Position numbers and translations under genes: made by a program. Below the pieces are notes generated by a model. The model was not told where the DNA came from, made no database searches, and was given only the letters and a program-made list of their open reading frames with translations. 64,000 nt of DNA from positions 1,116,001 through 1,180,000 of the forward strand of contig NZ_RWKV01000008.1 of the NCBI RefSeq assembly GCF_003993795.1. The letters run 5' to 3'. Source of the stretch: Aquabacter cavernae (GTDB lineage: Bacteria; Pseudomonadota; Alphaproteobacteria; Rhizobiales; Xanthobacteraceae). Below, in pieces: positions 62,744 through 64,000 of this stretch (its first letter is position 1; the number at the start of each line of letters is the position of its first letter).

Positions 62744-62906
62744 GGAGTGTTTCAGCCTTTCATGGAAACGCTGAAACACTCACTCTCTTTTTTACGCATT
62801 TCCTTCACGCGAACCGCGTCACACTTCGCTTGGAAATGCTCACTCTCTTTTTTACGCATTTCCTTCACGCGAACCGCGTCACACTTCGCTTGGAAATGCT
62901 TTAGCG
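62744..62906 (-). repeat. Interspersed repeat family B, copy 2, with exact 60-bp internal duplication
   Basis: The reverse complement matches 43412-43516, but the core CGAAGTGTGACGCGGTTCGC section occurs twice. 62779-62838 and 62839-62898 are identical 60-bp units in direct tandem. The outer GTTTCAGCCTTTCATGGAAAC end is single-copy. Confidence 0.9.
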
Positions 62907-63303
62907 CCCCCTCCCCCTTCCCCGCCGCGTGCCCGAGCCTCAAGTCCGGACACAGGTGGCCCTTCGCCTTGGTCCGAAGGACCGGATTGTCCGGCGGGGA
63001 CGCCATCGGGAAACCGGGAGGGAAGACCCGGACGGCATCGGCTCCCAATCCCACCAGCCCAATGTCCTTTCTTGCACCCTCGCTTTAACGTCTCTGGTCC
63101 CCATCCCGACCTCATCGTGCGCCATCGCCATCCCGTCGCCATGGGATGAAACAGTCGGAATCGGGAGCCAAAGGGCGTTCGGTCGAAACGCCCTTTGGAC
63201 CGTTCTCGTGAAGCCTTCTCTCAGTGCCTTTTCTTCAGGCGCTCAGCCGGGGCGGGGTCGCGGAGCGGCTCGATGGCGGGAGGCAACGAGGCCGCCGGCG
63301 CGG
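62907..63303. other. Gene-free stretch between repeat B and dnaE2
   Basis: About 400 bp without a supported gene. CCAAAGGGCGTT (63168-63179) and AACGCCCTTTGG (63187-63198) form a 12-bp hairpin with a short loop that may end the dnaE2 transcript, though without a T run. GTCCGAAGGACCGGATTGTCC near 62969 is a minor palindrome. Nothing else stands out. Confidence 0.45.
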
Positions 63304-64000
63304 TCAATGAAAGTCCCGCGATTTCGGCAGGATGCGGACCTGGCGTGGATGGCCCTGGCCGGAACGGCGCCCTGCCAGCATATGGCCCTGGCGCGGCTCC
63401 GCGCGCGCGCGCTCGTCAATCCCCGGATCCACTCTCGGACGGGCAATGGCGGCGGCGGTGTTGTGCTCCGGATCGTCGAACAGGCGGGCCAGTTCGCCGG
63501 AGCGGTCGTGGAGCCTCTCGGCCATCAGGTGGATGACGCCTTCCTTGCTCCGCTGCACGCGGCCTTCCACGAGGACGAGGCGCGCGCCCATCACCTGCGC
63601 CCGGAAGCGCTCGAACAGCCGGGCCCAGATCACCACATTGACGATGCCGGTCTCGTCTTCCAGCGTCATGAAGATGGCGTTCCCCTTGCCCGGCCGCTGA
63701 CGCACCAGGACGATGCCGGCGGTGCGCACGAAGCTGCCGTCGCGCCTGGCCGCCGTCTCGGCGCTGCTGGCGATGCCTTCCCCCTGGAAGAGATCGCGCA
63801 GCATGCCCATGGGATGCCCCTTCAGCGACAGTCGCGTGGTCTGGTAGTCCACCGCGATCTGCTCGGGCAGGGGCATGAGGGGAAGCTGCGCATCCGGCTC
63901 CGCGCCGAGTTCGCGGGCCTGCGCCGCCGCAAACAGGGGCAAGGGCACGTCGTCCGGCAGGCGCCGGACCATCCAGGCCGCCTCGCGCCGATCCAATCCG
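63304..64000 (-). CDS. dnaE2: Error-prone DNA polymerase DnaE2, C-terminal part (cut by window edge)
   Basis: The frame enters from beyond 64000 and gives about 231 C-terminal residues. LDRREAAWMVRRLPDD, DYQTTRLSLKGHPMGMLRDLF and VRTAGIVLVRQRPGKGNAIFMTLEDETGIVNVVIWARLFERFR (the OB-fold) lead to the typical end HPRQVRILPKSRDFH. DnaE2 works with ImuA and ImuB in SOS-induced translesion synthesis. The upstream imuA-imuB genes would lie outside this window. The catalytic polymerase residues are not in the visible part. Confidence 0.93.
   Translation of the reverse strand, partial: GLDRREAAWMVRRLPDDVPLPLFAAAQARELGAEPDAQLPLMPLPEQIAVDYQTTRLSLKGHPMGMLRDLFQGEGIASSAETAARRDGSFVRTAGIVLVRQRPGKGNAIFMTLEDETGIVNVVIWARLFERFRAQVMGARLVLVEGRVQRSKEGVIHLMAERLHDRSGELARLFDDPEHNTAAAIARPRVDPGIDERARAEPRQGHMLAGRRSGQGHPRQVRILPKSRDFH

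Noticed and set aside
62940-63131. Small minus-strand frame between the repeat and dnaE2
   Set aside because: No ribosome-binding site, no conserved-looking sequence, and arginine/proline bias typical of chance frames in GC-rich DNA.

Overview
The window is GC-rich (about two thirds G+C) chromosomal DNA of an alphaproteobacterium. The gene content points to Hyphomicrobiales (Rhizobiales), most likely a Xanthobacteraceae-like lineage such as Xanthobacter, Azorhizobium, Ancylobacter or Starkeya. Evidence: a complete very-long-chain fatty acid lipid A cluster (acpXL to lpxXL), MucR, the TrcR-type regulator DUF1013, EcfG-type general-stress promoters, an alphaproteobacterial SOS box (GTTC-N7-GTTC) and a dnaE2 gene. 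The assignment is by gene content only; no 16S gene is present.

Layout. 1-9.9 kb: a truncated GT2 glycosyltransferase, a strong candidate stress sRNA, a tandem universal stress protein, trcR, the ispH-thrB-rnhA run, a polyamine-binding protein, small membrane proteins, a lipid kinase and moaB. 9.8-16.7 kb: a zinc metallopeptidase, a DUF1835 protein, queF, eno, an HXXEE membrane protein, a GntR regulator and hisC. 16.9-23.3 kb: the lipid A very-long-chain acyl operon (acpXL, fabZXL, two ketosynthase-like genes, an SDR reductase, an alcohol dehydrogenase-like gene, lpxXL). 23.3-30.9 kb: a GAF-domain pseudogene, a GGDEF protein, a small HTH protein, purEK, a TRAP transporter (dctPQM-type) and a TetR regulator. 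31-35.2 kb: DUF5330, sufE, DUF805, a two-gene DnaA-domain-IV-like/DUF6456 module and mucR. 35.5-41.7 kb: msrB, an S9 oligopeptidase, a large S53 peptidase and a small XRE protein. 41.7-49.9 kb: two GT-C-type membrane glycosyltransferases, a proline-rich membrane protein, sodB, a phytase-like secreted protein and a ZntB/CorA transporter. 50-57.9 kb: an M20 dipeptidase, a pseudo-receiver protein, a HerA-like ATPase, folP-folK, csbD, meaB and a C15 peptidase. 58-64 kb: tRNA-Leu(CAA), a DUF1348-TetR pair with a large operator, small proteins, ghrA, an SOS-box-preceded small gene and the C-terminal part of dnaE2 running off the end.

Most of the window is housekeeping. I see no phage, transposase, CRISPR array or defence island. 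The least expected signals are regulatory: (i) a candidate sRNA at about 582-656 with a perfect EcfG promoter and two C-rich loops, matched by an identical-geometry EcfG promoter in front of csbD; (ii) three families of interspersed palindromic repeats, one with an exact 60-bp internal duplication; (iii) a ketosynthase homologue in the lipid A operon that has lost its nucleophilic Cys, suggesting a chain-length-factor-like partner; (iv) clear operators in front of the DUF1348-TetR pair, the DnaA-like HTH gene and a small SOS gene.
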